This document shows, piece by piece, positions 9,535-19,401 of a stretch of DNA of 64,000 bases. A program made the position numbers and the translations under genes. The notes below the pieces were generated by a model. It had not been told where the DNA came from. It did not search any database and saw nothing but the letters and a program-made list of their open reading frames with translations. The first letter of the stretch is position 1. Each line of letters opens with the position of its first letter. Source of the stretch: Acidisarcina sp. (GTDB lineage Bacteria > Acidobacteriota > Terriglobia > Terriglobales > Acidobacteriaceae); contig DATLIY010000007.1 of the NCBI GenBank assembly GCA_035539175.1, forward strand, positions 1 to 64,000, written 5' to 3'.

Positions 9535-9563
9535 TTGATAAACATGACTCTATTTGTCATGAT
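9535..9563 (+). promoter_or_regulatory. Candidate promoter and overlapping dyad for the Rrf2 gene
   Basis: TTGATA (9535-9540) and CATGAT (9558-9563) are spaced by 17 bases and resemble a sigma-70 promoter (5/6 and 4/6 matches). The inverted repeat CATGAC-N7-GTCATG (9543-9561) covers the spacer and the -10. The expected transcript would start only a few bases before the ATG at 9572, which has no ribosome site, so a leaderless mRNA is plausible. Autorepression is an inference. Confidence 0.5.
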
Positions 9564-9571
9564 TGGCGCGT

Positions 9572-10012
9572 ATGAAACTTTCGACCAAGGGAGAATACGG
9601 GCTGCTGGCGTTGGTGGATCTGGCGCTGCAGGATGCGGCCGAAACAGTCCAGGCAGCCGATATCGCCGCACGGCAGCAGATTCCCAAACAGTATCTGGAT
9701 CAGATTCTGATGATCCTGAAGCGTGCGGGGCTGGTGACCACACTGCGCGGGAGGCAGGGTGGATACCGTCTGTCGCGTCCTGCAGCGAAAATCACGCTGC
9801 TGGATGCCGTTTGCGCGCTGGAAGGCCCATTGGGGGACGACAACTTTGTACGACGCAATTCGCGGAAACCGAGGCCAGCCACCTGGGCTGCACTCAAGTC
9901 CGTCTGGGACACGCAAAATGCCGAGCGGGCCAAGGCTCTGCGCCTGCAGACGCTGGCGGAGATTGCAGATGCCTGCAGAAGCAGCGAGCCCGAGGGGATG
10001 TACTACATCTGA
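9572..10012 (+). CDS. Rrf2 family transcriptional regulator lacking Fe-S cysteines
   Basis: 146-residue winged-helix regulator. The Rrf2 signature is clear: MKLSTKGEYGLLALVDLA at the start, then IAARQQIPKQYLDQIL and the GLVTTLRGRQGGYRLSRP wing (residues ~50-72). IscR/NsrR-type members bind [2Fe-2S] through three cysteines near residues 90-106; here that stretch has none (the only Cys residues are near 80 and 136), so it should not be a Fe-S sensor of that kind. CymR, the cysteine-metabolism Rrf2 repressor of Firmicutes, also lacks them. tRNA-Cys and a cysteine-synthesis operon follow immediately, which suggests a CymR-like role (inference). A TTG at 9563 is an alternative start. Confidence 0.92.
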   Translation: MKLSTKGEYGLLALVDLALQDAAETVQAADIAARQQIPKQYLDQILMILKRAGLVTTLRGRQGGYRLSRPAAKITLLDAVCALEGPLGDDNFVRRNSRKPRPATWAALKSVWDTQNAERAKALRLQTLAEIADACRSSEPEGMYYI

Positions 10013-10163
10013 ATCTCTTCGATGTTAGGGCTCGAATTTTGTTGTCATCTGAGGCGAATCCGCCTAACATGAGTATCTCGATCAATATGCGAATGGAGCG
10101 GGTCGCCGACCAGCCAATTCCCTATTTGACGGGGCAGACAAACTCCAGCAGTTTTCAAGATGA

Positions 10164-10240
10164 GCACGGGTGGCGAAGTGGCTTAACGCGCCGGCCTGCA
10201 AAGCCGGTATACATGGGTTCGACCCCCATCCCGTGCTCCA
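10164..10240 (+). tRNA. tRNA-Cys (anticodon GCA)
   Basis: The acceptor GCACGGG pairs with CCCGTGC, followed by T and an encoded CCA. The anticodon stem CCGGC/GCCGG holds the loop CTGCAAA, giving GCA. The T-stem ATGGG/CCCAT closes the loop TTCGACC. It lies between the Rrf2 regulator and the convergent cysteine-synthesis operon. Confidence 0.96.
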
Positions 10241-10292
10241 TATTCCTGCTTCCAGCCTCGCAGACCGTTATCGAGTTCCGATAGAAGCACGA

Positions 10293-10342
10293 AGAGCAGC
10301 GGCATTCGGTCGCGCTGTTCGCACTCCGATAACCGCTGCTCT
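10293..10342. terminator. Hairpin between tRNA-Cys and the cysteine operon
   Basis: AGAGCAGCGG (10293-10302) pairs perfectly with CCGCTGCTCT (10333-10342) across a 30-base loop. It lies between a plus-strand tRNA and the 3' end of a minus-strand operon, so a role in separating convergent transcripts is likely. There is no T-run. Confidence 0.35.
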
Positions 10343-10391
10343 CGAGAAGCACCACTTTCCTGCTTAGCGCTAATACCTTAATACTTTGGCA

Positions 10392-11558
<1,167 letters not shown>

Positions 11559-11598
11559 ACGCAGTCTCCGGGTACTTCAGCGAACCATTACGACGTGG

Positions 11599-11892
11599 CT
11601 AGATTGAAACAGCCTCCAGATCCAGGCCTCCGGCTACCGAGGGAACGATGGTGAGAGTATCCGACTCCTGCAGCGGAGTAGCTTCCTTTGCCAGATAGCG
11701 GATGTCCTCATCGTTCAGATATACGTTCACGAAGGAGCGCAGCCTGCCGTCATCGGAAAACAGATGTCTGCGCAGATCGGGATGCTTCTCGACCAGCCTG
11801 CTGAGAGCTTCGCCTACGGTGGGGGCTGAGACCTCAACGGCGGATTGCTTGTCGGAGTAGGCACGCAACGGAGTGGGTATTAGTACTTTCAT
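11599..11892 (-). CDS. CysO/MoaD/ThiS-type sulfur carrier with C-terminal extension
   Basis: 97-residue beta-grasp protein. The core runs from MKVLIPTPLRAY to DTLTIVPSVAGG, ending in the diglycine G88-G89 that carries the thiocarboxylate in this family. Unlike mature MoaD/ThiS/CysO, eight more residues (LDLEAVSI) follow the GG. They must be removed before activation, which matches the JAMM peptidase encoded 12 bases upstream; comparable processing is known for QbsE/QbsD-type carriers. A conserved YLNDEDIRYL segment resembles the CysO/MoaD loop. The role proposed is the sulfide donor for CysM. No molybdopterin or thiamin genes are nearby. I am confident of the fold and less so of the exact pathway. 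Confidence 0.9.
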   Translation of the reverse strand: MKVLIPTPLRAYSDKQSAVEVSAPTVGEALSRLVEKHPDLRRHLFSDDGRLRSFVNVYLNDEDIRYLAKEATPLQESDTLTIVPSVAGGLDLEAVSI

Positions 11893-11904
11893 AGCGGACT
11901 TCCC

Positions 11905-12399
11905 TCAGTTCCCTTCTCTGAATTCGTCTCTGGGTTCGCCTCTGGATTCGCCGGACGAGCGCGCACTCTCTATTTGAATCTCTTCTTCTTCGAAGTGCTT
12001 TGTTTCTTCTTCGCCGAGTAGCAGAAAAGAGTTCGTAAGCGCAGCCTCTCCCTGTTCTACGCTGGTGATGATGTACGAGCACTCGGTCCAGTGCGCCTCG
12101 GCAAGATCCGTTACCGACCATTGTGCAGGGTGGTCGGGATGCGAGTGGTAGAAGCCCACGATCTCCCGACCCGCCATGTGTGATTCGCGCTGAATGCGGA
12201 TCAGGTCGCGCGGATCGATCTGGTAGCGATTGCGTGGCGAGTCCTCGCGCGTGTTTCCGCAGCGGATGACATCGAGCACCGTTCTGGACCCTGCATCGCC
12301 AGCCTGGCCGACGAGCACGCCGCAGCACTCGTGCGGGTAGGTCTCCTCGCCGTGCCGGCGAAGATATTCGAAGTGTTCGCTGCTGATCTTCAGTGTCAT
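11905..12399 (-). CDS. mec: JAMM/MPN+ metallopeptidase (Mec+/M67 family)
   Basis: 164-residue zinc peptidase. The JAMM site is complete: E24, then H85-x-H87-x7-S95-x2-D98 (HSHPDHPAQWSVTD). In Mycobacterium tuberculosis the homologue Mec+ releases cysteine from the CysO-cysteine adduct, and in other species such enzymes trim extra residues after the carrier's GG. Both roles are possible here because the adjacent carrier has such a tail. The last ~25 residues are unusually rich in Glu, Arg and Ser, with imperfect repeats of SGESRGEPRDE type. The ATG overlaps the cysM stop by 4 bases, indicating translational coupling. Confidence 0.92.
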   Translation of the reverse strand: MTLKISSEHFEYLRRHGEETYPHECCGVLVGQAGDAGSRTVLDVIRCGNTREDSPRNRYQIDPRDLIRIQRESHMAGREIVGFYHSHPDHPAQWSVTDLAEAHWTECSYIITSVEQGEAALTNSFLLLGEEETKHFEEEEIQIESARSSGESRGEPRDEFREGN

Positions 12400-13367
12400 A
12401 GATCAAACTCCGGCTCTTTCGCAGTCTGGGCTTCTGCCCAGAACGGTTCGCTTAGATACCTCTCCCCCGCATCCGGGAATAGAGTGATGACAACGGAACC
12501 GGATCGGGCCGATTGTGCCACACGGATGGAACCAACCAGGGCAGCCGCACCGGAGACTCCGACCAGCAAGCCCTCCTCCCGCGCAAGCCACCGGGCCATC
12601 TCGTAAGCCTCCTCTGTACGGATCTCCTGTTCATTATCGGCGATGGAGGGGTCGTAGATCTTCGGCACAATCGAGGTGGCCATGTGCTTGGTGCCTTCGA
12701 TCCCGTGGAAGGCTGAATCCGGCTGGAGAGAGGTGCAGAGGATTGCGGGATTGAGCTCCTTTAACCGGCGCGAGGTTCCGACGAAGGTTCCGCTGGTTCC
12801 CATCATCGCAACAAAGTGCGTGACCCGCCCCTCTGTCTGCCGCCAGATCTCGTCGGCAGTTCCGTGGGAGTAGTGTGCTCGCCAGTTCGCGTCGTTGGAG
12901 TACTGGTCGGCGTAGAAGTATTTCTCCGGGGCCAACTGGTGGAGTTCGCGCGCCTTGTGGATGGCTCCGTCGGAGCCCTCCCCGGGATCGGTGTAGACGA
13001 TCTTTGCTCCATAGGCGTAGAGGATCTGCTTGCGAGCCTCCGAGACATTGGCAGGCATGCAGAGCGTGACCGGGAAACCGTAGGCCGCACCGAGCATGGC
13101 ATAGGCTATTCCGGTGTTGCCGCTGGTCGCATCCAGCAGGATCCTGCCGTGCGATAGTTTTCCGTCGCGCAGAGCCTCTGTGAGGATGTTGGAGGCGGCA
13201 CGGTCTTTGACGGAGCCGCCGGGGTTACACCATTCCGCCTTCGCCAGAATCTGCACGCCGTTGAGTCGCGCAGTCACGCGGTCCAGCCGCAGGAGAGGCG
13301 TATTTCCGATGCGGCCCATTGCGGATTGACCGAAGCGGCGGCTCAACGGTGCAACGTTCACGCTCAT
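12396..13367 (-). CDS. cysM: PLP-dependent cysteine synthase, CysM type
   Basis: 323-residue fold-type II PLP enzyme that makes cysteine from activated serine and a sulfur donor. The PLP lysine is K54 in NPGGSVKDRA, the phosphate-binding loop is SGNTG (82-86), and GTSGT appears later. Being first in an operon with a JAMM peptidase, a CysO-like carrier and a MoeB/rhodanese protein, it most likely uses carrier thiocarboxylate, with O-phosphoserine as the usual co-substrate in the mycobacterial version; the co-substrate here is not proven. The frame extends to an ATG at 13406, but the ATG at 13367 has AGGGA 6 bases upstream and is preferred. The stop overlaps the next gene's start by 4 bases. 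Confidence 0.93.
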   Translation of the reverse strand: MSVNVAPLSRRFGQSAMGRIGNTPLLRLDRVTARLNGVQILAKAEWCNPGGSVKDRAASNILTEALRDGKLSHGRILLDATSGNTGIAYAMLGAAYGFPVTLCMPANVSEARKQILYAYGAKIVYTDPGEGSDGAIHKARELHQLAPEKYFYADQYSNDANWRAHYSHGTADEIWRQTEGRVTHFVAMMGTSGTFVGTSRRLKELNPAILCTSLQPDSAFHGIEGTKHMATSIVPKIYDPSIADNEQEIRTEEAYEMARWLAREEGLLVGVSGAAALVGSIRVAQSARSGSVVITLFPDAGERYLSEPFWAEAQTAKEPEFDL

Positions 13368-13839
13368 GGAGAGTCCCTGTCTGTGATGCGAGATGTTTCC
13401 AGCCATGCGTGAGCCAATCTGCCCTGCGGCTGAGTTCCCATATATGAATTGCGAAGGATTGGAGTCTGTTGTTGATGGGAACCGGATTGGTTCAGGAATT
13501 CGAAGTCTTCAACAACAGCGATAAGCGCCGGAACGGCGCAGCGGAATGTTGGCGGCCGAATGTAGATTTCTCGTCAGCATGTCAATACCGTATCGAGGAC
13601 TGCCAGATCATCTCGACCAGTGTATTTCGATCAGTTTTAATCAAGATCATCTTGATCGATCTGCTTTATGTTACGGCGCTGTTGGCACTTTGACAAACAT
13701 GGCCCGACAGCGCCCCCGCGCTATTATGGGTTGGACTTGTTGAAGGCATTCGGATTACGCCTGCAAATCGATAGAGACCAGCAGGCCAGCGTAAGCCGGC
13801 GTATCTGAACGGATTAAGAGGGGTTAAGAAAGGTCGCTG
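13368..13839. other. Divergent promoter region between cysM operon and glycosidase gene
   Basis: About 470 bases without a supported gene. It must hold the promoters of the leftward cysteine operon and the rightward glycosidase gene. A perfect 17-bp palindrome lies at 13640-13656. TTGACA at 13690-13695 is present but lacks a well-spaced -10. No known riboswitch motif was recognised. Confidence 0.45.
13640..13656. promoter_or_regulatory. Perfect 17-bp palindrome, candidate operator
   Basis: ATCAAGAT-C-ATCTTGAT is a perfect dyad with a single central base, about 185 bases before the glycosidase ATG and 275 bases from cysM. It has the size and symmetry of a dimeric repressor site. Which regulator binds it and which side it controls are unknown. 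Confidence 0.5.
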
Positions 13840-16800
13840 ATGGCACTTTACAATCGTGGATTTCGAGTTATCTGCTGTTGCCTGGGGCTCGCTCTTTGGA
13901 TACAGCCTGGCCGGATCGCCGCACAGGCGTCTTCGTCCGAAGTCGTCCTCCAGGAAGAGGGCCTTCCCGCAGCGGATTCGATTGCGCCATCCCGCGAGCA
14001 ACTTACGAGGCTCTTTCCGCAGGCACGCCTGGTATCGGCGGAGGCACTCGATGCCGCGCTGACCACGCCGGAGACAAAGCTGCTGGTCTTGCCTTATGGT
14101 TCGGCCTTTCCTGAATCTTCCTGGGCGGCGATCTTCAATTATCTGGAACGCGGCGGCAACCTTGTCGCTCTTGGAGGCCGCCCATTCAGCCGTGCGGCAT
14201 ATCGCGATGCCAATGGCTGGCATCTGCGGGACTACAGCGTTCGCTTCCTGCAGCAATTATCGATCGATCAGTATCAAGAGACGCCAGGATCGAATGGGCT
14301 GCGCTTCGAAGCGAACACGGAGCTACCGATTGAGACACCTGCATTCGAATGGAGCCGTGCCTTCAGTCCTGTAATCCGTTTGAGCGCGAGCGCGATCTCT
14401 GCGCGAGGCGGCTCCAGCGGATATCTTGACGCGCGGATGGATGCGCTGGCCTGGGGAGTGAAAGATGGCAGACGGGTTGCCGCGCCCGTGCTGGAGATTG
14501 ACCACCTGCGCAGTCAGTTTGCCGGTGGCCGATGGATCCTGGTCAATGCCGAGTTGAATGGAAGCTTCTTCGCAGACGCGGGCAAATGGACTTCACAACT
14601 GGCGAGCCGTGCCAGCGAGGGGAGCGAAGAATTTCTCGTGCGGCCTGTCCTGCCGCTCTACCTTCCCGGCGAACCGGTAGAGGTTGCCCTGAACTGGCTG
14701 GGCTCGACAAAACCGAATGAGAAGCTGACTGCAAAGATCACGCTGCGGCAGGAAGGCAGCTCAGCCGCCCCGGTGGTGAAGAGCGTGGACATGCCTGCAC
14801 ACGAGCCGCTCCTCTTCCCTGCTCCGTCTGGAAAGGGTTTCTATGTGATTCAAGCGGAGTTGATGGAAGGCAAGCGCCTGCGTGCCAGCTATCGTTCCGG
14901 TTTCTGGATTCGCGATGAGGCATATCTGCGCTCTGGTCCGCGAATGACGGTGAATCACAACTACTTTGAGATCGACGGGAAACCGATCTTAGTCGTGGGC
15001 ACGACATACATGGCGAGTGACGTCCAGCGATTGTACTTCGATCATCCCAACGTGTACGTCTGGGACCAGGACATGGCGCAGATGCACGCGGCAGGGCTCA
15101 ACATGCTGCGCGCCGGATGGTGGACGGGATGGGACAAGCTTTGCGATGAAGAAGGAGTGCCCTACGAGCGGACGCTTCGCACCGTGGAAGCCTACTTGAT
15201 GACGGCTAGAAAATACGGGCTCCCCGTCCAGTTCAACGTATTCGCATTTTTGCCGGAGGTGTTGGGAGGGCAAAACGCCTACCTTGATCCGGTCTCCGTT
15301 CGGCGGGAGCAAACCTTGATCGGGGCGCTGGCAAAGAGATTTGGAGACGTGCCCTATCTGGGCTGGGATTTGATCAACGAACCAAGCTTCTCCACTGCGG
15401 TTTGGAAGAACCGTCCGAACGGAGATGCCTTCGAACTGGCAAAGTGGAATGACTGGATCTCGCATCGCTATCCCGATCGCAATGCTTTAGCTCATGCGTG
15501 GAATCTCCCATCGCTGCCGAATGCGGCGCCGATTGCGTTGCCGGTAGAAGCGGAGTTCGATCCGCTGGGCATGAATAATGGACACAATTCTCTGAAGCTC
15601 TATGACTTCAACCTCTTCTCCCAGGAAACTTTTGCAGCATGGGTGCACGGCATGCGAGCGGTGATTCGCGGAGAGGGCTCGCACCAACTGGTTACCGTGG
15701 GACAGGATGAAGGCGGCAGCATAGATCGCATGTCGCCCACCTTCTTAGCGCCCGAGGTGGACTTTACCGCAATGCATTCCTGGTGGCTGGATGACTCTAT
15801 CCTGTGGGATTCGCTCTCTGCCAAGCAGCCTGGAGTTCCCATGCTGATTCAGGAGACGGGTATGCAGCGGCAATCCACGCTGGACGAGGTCTCGCGCCGC
15901 ACGCCGGAGTCGGAAGGAGCACTGGTAGAGCGCAAGATCGCCATGTCGCTGATTGGAGGAGCAGGCGCGATCCAATGGCTGTGGAACACGAACGACTACA
16001 TGGTGGAGCGGAACGAAGCGCCGATCGGGGCTTTGCGCGGAGATGGCACGGAGAAGCCCGAGGCCAAGGCGCTGCGCGATTTTGCCGCGTTCGCACGGCA
16101 GGCAGGCGACAAACTGCAGGAACCGCGTCTTCCCGAGGTCGCCATCGTAACCTCGCAGGCGGTGCAATACTCCGCGCTTGCCGGGCTGCAGATTCGCGCA
16201 CAGCAAAGAGCGGTGCGGGCCGCGTCCTACGACGATCACATGCCGGTATACATGATTGCGGAGAACCACATTGCGCAGCTTGGCTCGCCGCGCCTTGCGA
16301 TCCTGCCTTCCTCGCAGGCGCTGGCGCAGAGCTCCTGGGATCTACTGTTGAAGTATGTAGAGAACGGCGGGAACCTTTTGTTGACGGGGCCAGCCGAGCG
16401 CGATGAGCATTGGCATCCGGTGAGCCGGCTTGCCGAGTTGAAGATCGATGTACATGCGGAGCCGCTTCGCTGCCATACGGCTGAGGTTCGCGTGAAAGAT
16501 CGCGATATCCCGGCCAACTTTGGGCAGGAAGCCCAGTTGTGGCTGGACATCTTCAAATTTGCGGATGGCTCGAGCTTCAAAACCATTCCTTACGGGAAAG
16601 GCAAACTATTCGTGTCGGCGTATCCGCTGGAATTGGCCGAGGGGGAAGCGGCTGCTGCGGAAGTCTATCAGGCTGTGATGGATGAACTCGCGATCCAGCC
16701 GCGGTTTGAGTCCACGTCCGCGCTGCCTGCTGGAGTGCTTGTCTATCCCACGGAGCTGAGGGATTCGGTGCTCTATGTGCTGGTGTCCGAGGATGCCCAT

Positions 16801-16929
16801 GACCGCAATCTCGATCTGCGCGACAAACCGACGGGAGGAGTCATCCAGCTTCGGTTGCCGGCTCTACATGCGGCGCTTGTGCTGCTTCGCAAGTCGGATG
16901 GGAGCATCCAGGCAAAGTACGGCTTCTAA
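13840..16929 (+). CDS. Large exported clan GH-A glycoside hydrolase (GH5/GH42-like)
   Basis: 1029 residues with an N-terminal signal peptide (hydrophobic run ~9-28). Residues ~60-110 (LLVLPYG to GGNLVALGG) look like a glutamine-amidotransferase-like accessory fold, repeated at ~800-850 (LAILPSSQAL to GGNLLLTGP). The central (beta/alpha)8 barrel carries E514 in the motif INEP (likely acid/base) and E672 in IQETG (likely nucleophile), the clan GH-A arrangement. The multi-domain plan recalls GH42-type or GH5-related exo-glycosidases. Substrate is unknown; plant or fungal cell-wall sugars are plausible. GAAAGG lies ~9 bases before the ATG. A methyltransferase gene follows 81 bases later but is probably unrelated. 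Confidence 0.85.
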   Translation: MALYNRGFRVICCCLGLALWIQPGRIAAQASSSEVVLQEEGLPAADSIAPSREQLTRLFPQARLVSAEALDAALTTPETKLLVLPYGSAFPESSWAAIFNYLERGGNLVALGGRPFSRAAYRDANGWHLRDYSVRFLQQLSIDQYQETPGSNGLRFEANTELPIETPAFEWSRAFSPVIRLSASAISARGGSSGYLDARMDALAWGVKDGRRVAAPVLEIDHLRSQFAGGRWILVNAELNGSFFADAGKWTSQLASRASEGSEEFLVRPVLPLYLPGEPVEVALNWLGSTKPNEKLTAKITLRQEGSSAAPVVKSVDMPAHEPLLFPAPSGKGFYVIQAELMEGKRLRASYRSGFWIRDEAYLRSGPRMTVNHNYFEIDGKPILVVGTTYMASDVQRLYFDHPNVYVWDQDMAQMHAAGLNMLRAGWWTGWDKLCDEEGVPYERTLRTVEAYLMTARKYGLPVQFNVFAFLPEVLGGQNAYLDPVSVRREQTLIGALAKRFGDVPYLGWDLINEPSFSTAVWKNRPNGDAFELAKWNDWISHRYPDRNALAHAWNLPSLPNAAPIALPVEAEFDPLGMNNGHNSLKLYDFNLFSQETFAAWVHGMRAVIRGEGSHQLVTVGQDEGGSIDRMSPTFLAPEVDFTAMHSWWLDDSILWDSLSAKQPGVPMLIQETGMQRQSTLDEVSRRTPESEGALVERKIAMSLIGGAGAIQWLWNTNDYMVERNEAPIGALRGDGTEKPEAKALRDFAAFARQAGDKLQEPRLPEVAIVTSQAVQYSALAGLQIRAQQRAVRAASYDDHMPVYMIAENHIAQLGSPRLAILPSSQALAQSSWDLLLKYVENGGNLLLTGPAERDEHWHPVSRLAELKIDVHAEPLRCHTAEVRVKDRDIPANFGQEAQLWLDIFKFADGSSFKTIPYGKGKLFVSAYPLELAEGEAAAAEVYQAVMDELAIQPRFESTSALPAGVLVYPTELRDSVLYVLVSEDAHDRNLDLRDKPTGGVIQLRLPALHAALVLLRKSDGSIQAKYGF

Positions 16930-17010
16930 AGCGGCAGAGCCTGGGTCTGGAGCAGGCTAAACTTACGTAGGTGGACTGCAATTCAGCAGGCACTGAGGAT
17001 CGGAGGCGCA

Positions 17011-17802
17011 TTGAGCGGACGGAGACGCCTGCTTCGAGGGTTGAGAGTGAAGGATGGATTTATGCGGCATCCATTTGATCTCAAATTTGGCGTGGAAACG
17101 AGCGGGTTAATCTGCGGACGCGACCTCGTCACCGGCCACGCGCATGACCGGCACAACACTGCATATTTTGGTGTGTCGCCCTCGATTCTGCACGCTCTTT
17201 GTGCGCATTGGCAGAGCGCGCCCTTGTCTGCGGCGCTGGATCAGTACAGCTTTATCGATCTTGGCTGCGGCATGGGCCGCGCGATTCTGCTGGCGGCGGA
17301 GATGCCGTTTCGCGAGGTCGTCGGCGTGGAGTTAAACGCTACGCTGGCTGCCACGGCACAAAAGAACATTCAGGCATGGGAGTCTGCGGGACGGGTAAGA
17401 TGCTCGACGCGGGTTGTGTGCGGAGATGCGACGGAGTTCCAGTTTCCTGAAAATCCATGCGTCGTCTTTCTCTTCAATCCATTTGGCGGGACGGTCCTTC
17501 GACGCCTGATCAAGAAGATCGAACGCGCCTTTGCGCAGCGGCCTGGACAACTGGACCTGCTCTACGTCAATCACGAGTGCGAGAGCCTGCTCACGCAACA
17601 CCGCGGATTCATCCAGTTATGGAGCGGGGCGATTTACAAGTCTTCCGAGGACGAGGAAGCAGACCGGAAGATTCTGTATAACCAGCCGGATGGCGAGTAC
17701 ATCGCCTCTGAATATGAATCCTGCTCAGCGTATCGCTGGACTGGCGTAGCCAGGCCCGGCAGAAATAAGCCGCTCGCTGAAAATGGACAGCCACGCGTCT
17801 GA
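17011..17802 (+). CDS. Class I SAM-dependent methyltransferase
   Basis: 263-residue Rossmann-fold methyltransferase. Motif I is FIDLGCGMGR (~residues 86-95), followed by the acidic GVELN at the end of strand 2, GDAT, and FLFNPFGG as a motif IV-like loop. The enzyme class is clear; the substrate is not. The N-terminus is uncertain: TTG at 17011 has CGGAGG upstream, while GTG at 17047 has GAGGG 6 bases upstream, giving 251 residues. It points towards the PLP decarboxylase gene with only 5 bases between the stops, so it may or may not belong to the adjacent peptide locus. An O- or N-methylating tailoring role is only speculation. Confidence 0.85.
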   Translation: MSGRRRLLRGLRVKDGFMRHPFDLKFGVETSGLICGRDLVTGHAHDRHNTAYFGVSPSILHALCAHWQSAPLSAALDQYSFIDLGCGMGRAILLAAEMPFREVVGVELNATLAATAQKNIQAWESAGRVRCSTRVVCGDATEFQFPENPCVVFLFNPFGGTVLRRLIKKIERAFAQRPGQLDLLYVNHECESLLTQHRGFIQLWSGAIYKSSEDEEADRKILYNQPDGEYIASEYESCSAYRWTGVARPGRNKPLAENGQPRV

Positions 17803-17807
17803 TTCGC

Positions 17808-19319
17808 TCAGGCGTCCTCCGCCTCACTGAACGCAAGTTCTTCGCCTACCAGCAGAACTTCCGCTACCAGGGCATCGAAGTCCTCCATCCGGCTGCGATG
17901 ATTTGTATTGGCCACGCGCATGGCATACTCGCCGTTGAGCACTGTGCCGGACACGATGAATTGGCCTGACTCCTGCATGCGCATGACGATCTCACGATTG
18001 AGCGCGTTCAGCTTTTCCGTATCGTTTGCATAGGATGGCGGAGCATAACGGAAGCACAGAACGTTCATCACCTGTGGCGCCATCCGTTGTAGATCGACGT
18101 GCTGATCGATTAAGGACGCAAGGTGCTTGACCTGTTCGACATTCTGCTCGATCAGAGCGGAGTACGTCTCCAGTCCATGAGCCTTCAGGGACATCCACAG
18201 CTTCAGCGCGTTAAAGCTTCGCGTCAGCTCAATGCCGAGATCGGAGAAGCCCATGCCCCCGGCCAGCAAACCACGTTCTGCACTCTCCAGGTAGTTGGCG
18301 GGAGTGGCAAACGTTCCGGAGTGTTCGGCTGCATCGCGGAAGAGCACACAGCCTATGCCAAAGGGCAGATACATCCACTTGTGCATATCGAAGGCCAGCG
18401 AGTCTGCTTTTTCGATTCCGCGCACCAGAGAGGAATACCGGGGGGAGAGCTTAAGGAGCGCGCCAAAGGCTCCATCGACGTGCAGCCAGAGATCTTCCCT
18501 GCGGCACACTTTAAGCAGCGCTTCGATATCGTCGATCGCTCCGGTGTTGACCGTCCCGGCATTGGCGATGACCGCGATTGGTTGGTGCCCCGCGTCGCGG
18601 TCCGCCGCGATCTGTTTCTCAAGCTCCGCAACGACGATCCTGTGATCGGCATCGACGGCGATCCGCCGCAGCGAACGCCTGCCAAGCCCAAGCAGTTCCA
18701 TGCTCTTGCGTGCCCACATGTGCGTTTCCGCGGAGCCGTAGACCAGAAGCTGCGGATGGTCGCCCTGCAGGCCCTCCTGGCGCACATCAAATCCGGCTTT
18801 GGCATGGCGCGCCACGGCCAATCCAATCAGGTTTGCCATGGTGCCGCCGCTGGTGAGGATTCCGCTCGACGACGCAGGCATGCCCATCACCTCCGCCATC
18901 CATGCAATCACCTGTTTCTCTACGAGGATCGGCGCCTGCTGTCCCCCGCCCAGATGCGCGTTGATTCCTGAGGCAAGCATATCCGCCAGCATGGCCAGCG
19001 GCGTTCCGTTTCCCCGGACCCAACCCCACGCCCGTGGGTGGCGGTTGCCGCTGGTGTAGGGCAGCACGTTGGAGAGGAACTCTTCGTAAACCTCTTCGGC
19101 TCCTTGTCCCTGGAGGGGTAAGGATCGATTCAATTCCTGTGTCACCGCAGCTGGCATCGGTTGCCATGCGGGTTGTTTCCTAAGGGTCTCCAGGTGCTGG
19201 AAGATGTCGTCCAGCATGCGATGCCCTAACGCCCGTAATTCCGCCCAATTCTCCGGGTCGAGCGTTAATTGATCGGTCCTGGTCTCCGTGAGTGTCGTCA
19301 TCCGAGGAAGTCGCTCCAT
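17808..19319 (-). CDS. Group II PLP-dependent amino acid decarboxylase
   Basis: 503-residue fold-type I enzyme of the aromatic-amino-acid/aspartate/glutamate decarboxylase group. The PLP lysine is K314 in DMHKWMY; LHVDGAFGA supplies the cofactor-pairing Asp, and ILTSGGTMANL the phosphate loop. The family includes DOPA, diaminobutyrate, glutamate and aspartate decarboxylases, and the substrate cannot be assigned by eye. It lies 82 bases downstream of an NRPS gene on the same strand. Because the NRPS A-domain pocket looks beta-alanine-specific, an aspartate 1-decarboxylase role supplying beta-alanine is an attractive inference. ATG at 19301 is an alternative start; neither start has a good ribosome site. 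Confidence 0.9.
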   Translation of the reverse strand: MERLPRMTTLTETRTDQLTLDPENWAELRALGHRMLDDIFQHLETLRKQPAWQPMPAAVTQELNRSLPLQGQGAEEVYEEFLSNVLPYTSGNRHPRAWGWVRGNGTPLAMLADMLASGINAHLGGGQQAPILVEKQVIAWMAEVMGMPASSSGILTSGGTMANLIGLAVARHAKAGFDVRQEGLQGDHPQLLVYGSAETHMWARKSMELLGLGRRSLRRIAVDADHRIVVAELEKQIAADRDAGHQPIAVIANAGTVNTGAIDDIEALLKVCRREDLWLHVDGAFGALLKLSPRYSSLVRGIEKADSLAFDMHKWMYLPFGIGCVLFRDAAEHSGTFATPANYLESAERGLLAGGMGFSDLGIELTRSFNALKLWMSLKAHGLETYSALIEQNVEQVKHLASLIDQHVDLQRMAPQVMNVLCFRYAPPSYANDTEKLNALNREIVMRMQESGQFIVSGTVLNGEYAMRVANTNHRSRMEDFDALVAEVLLVGEELAFSEAEDA

Positions 19320-19401
19320 ATGGTTGGTGTTTCCAACCCTTCACTCTCATCCTAACTGTTGTGCTTCGTTTTCGGGCTGGCAGTGGCAGGTTGTGCGAGC
19401 G

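Noticed and set aside
13690-13727. TTGACA and TATTAT as a promoter for the glycosidase gene
   Set aside because: The spacing is 26 bases, far from the optimal 17, so the pair is not a credible sigma-70 promoter.
17011-17802. Methyltransferase as a certain part of the NRPS locus
   Set aside because: It is convergent and outside both arms; a tailoring role is possible but nothing in the sequence links it to the peptide.
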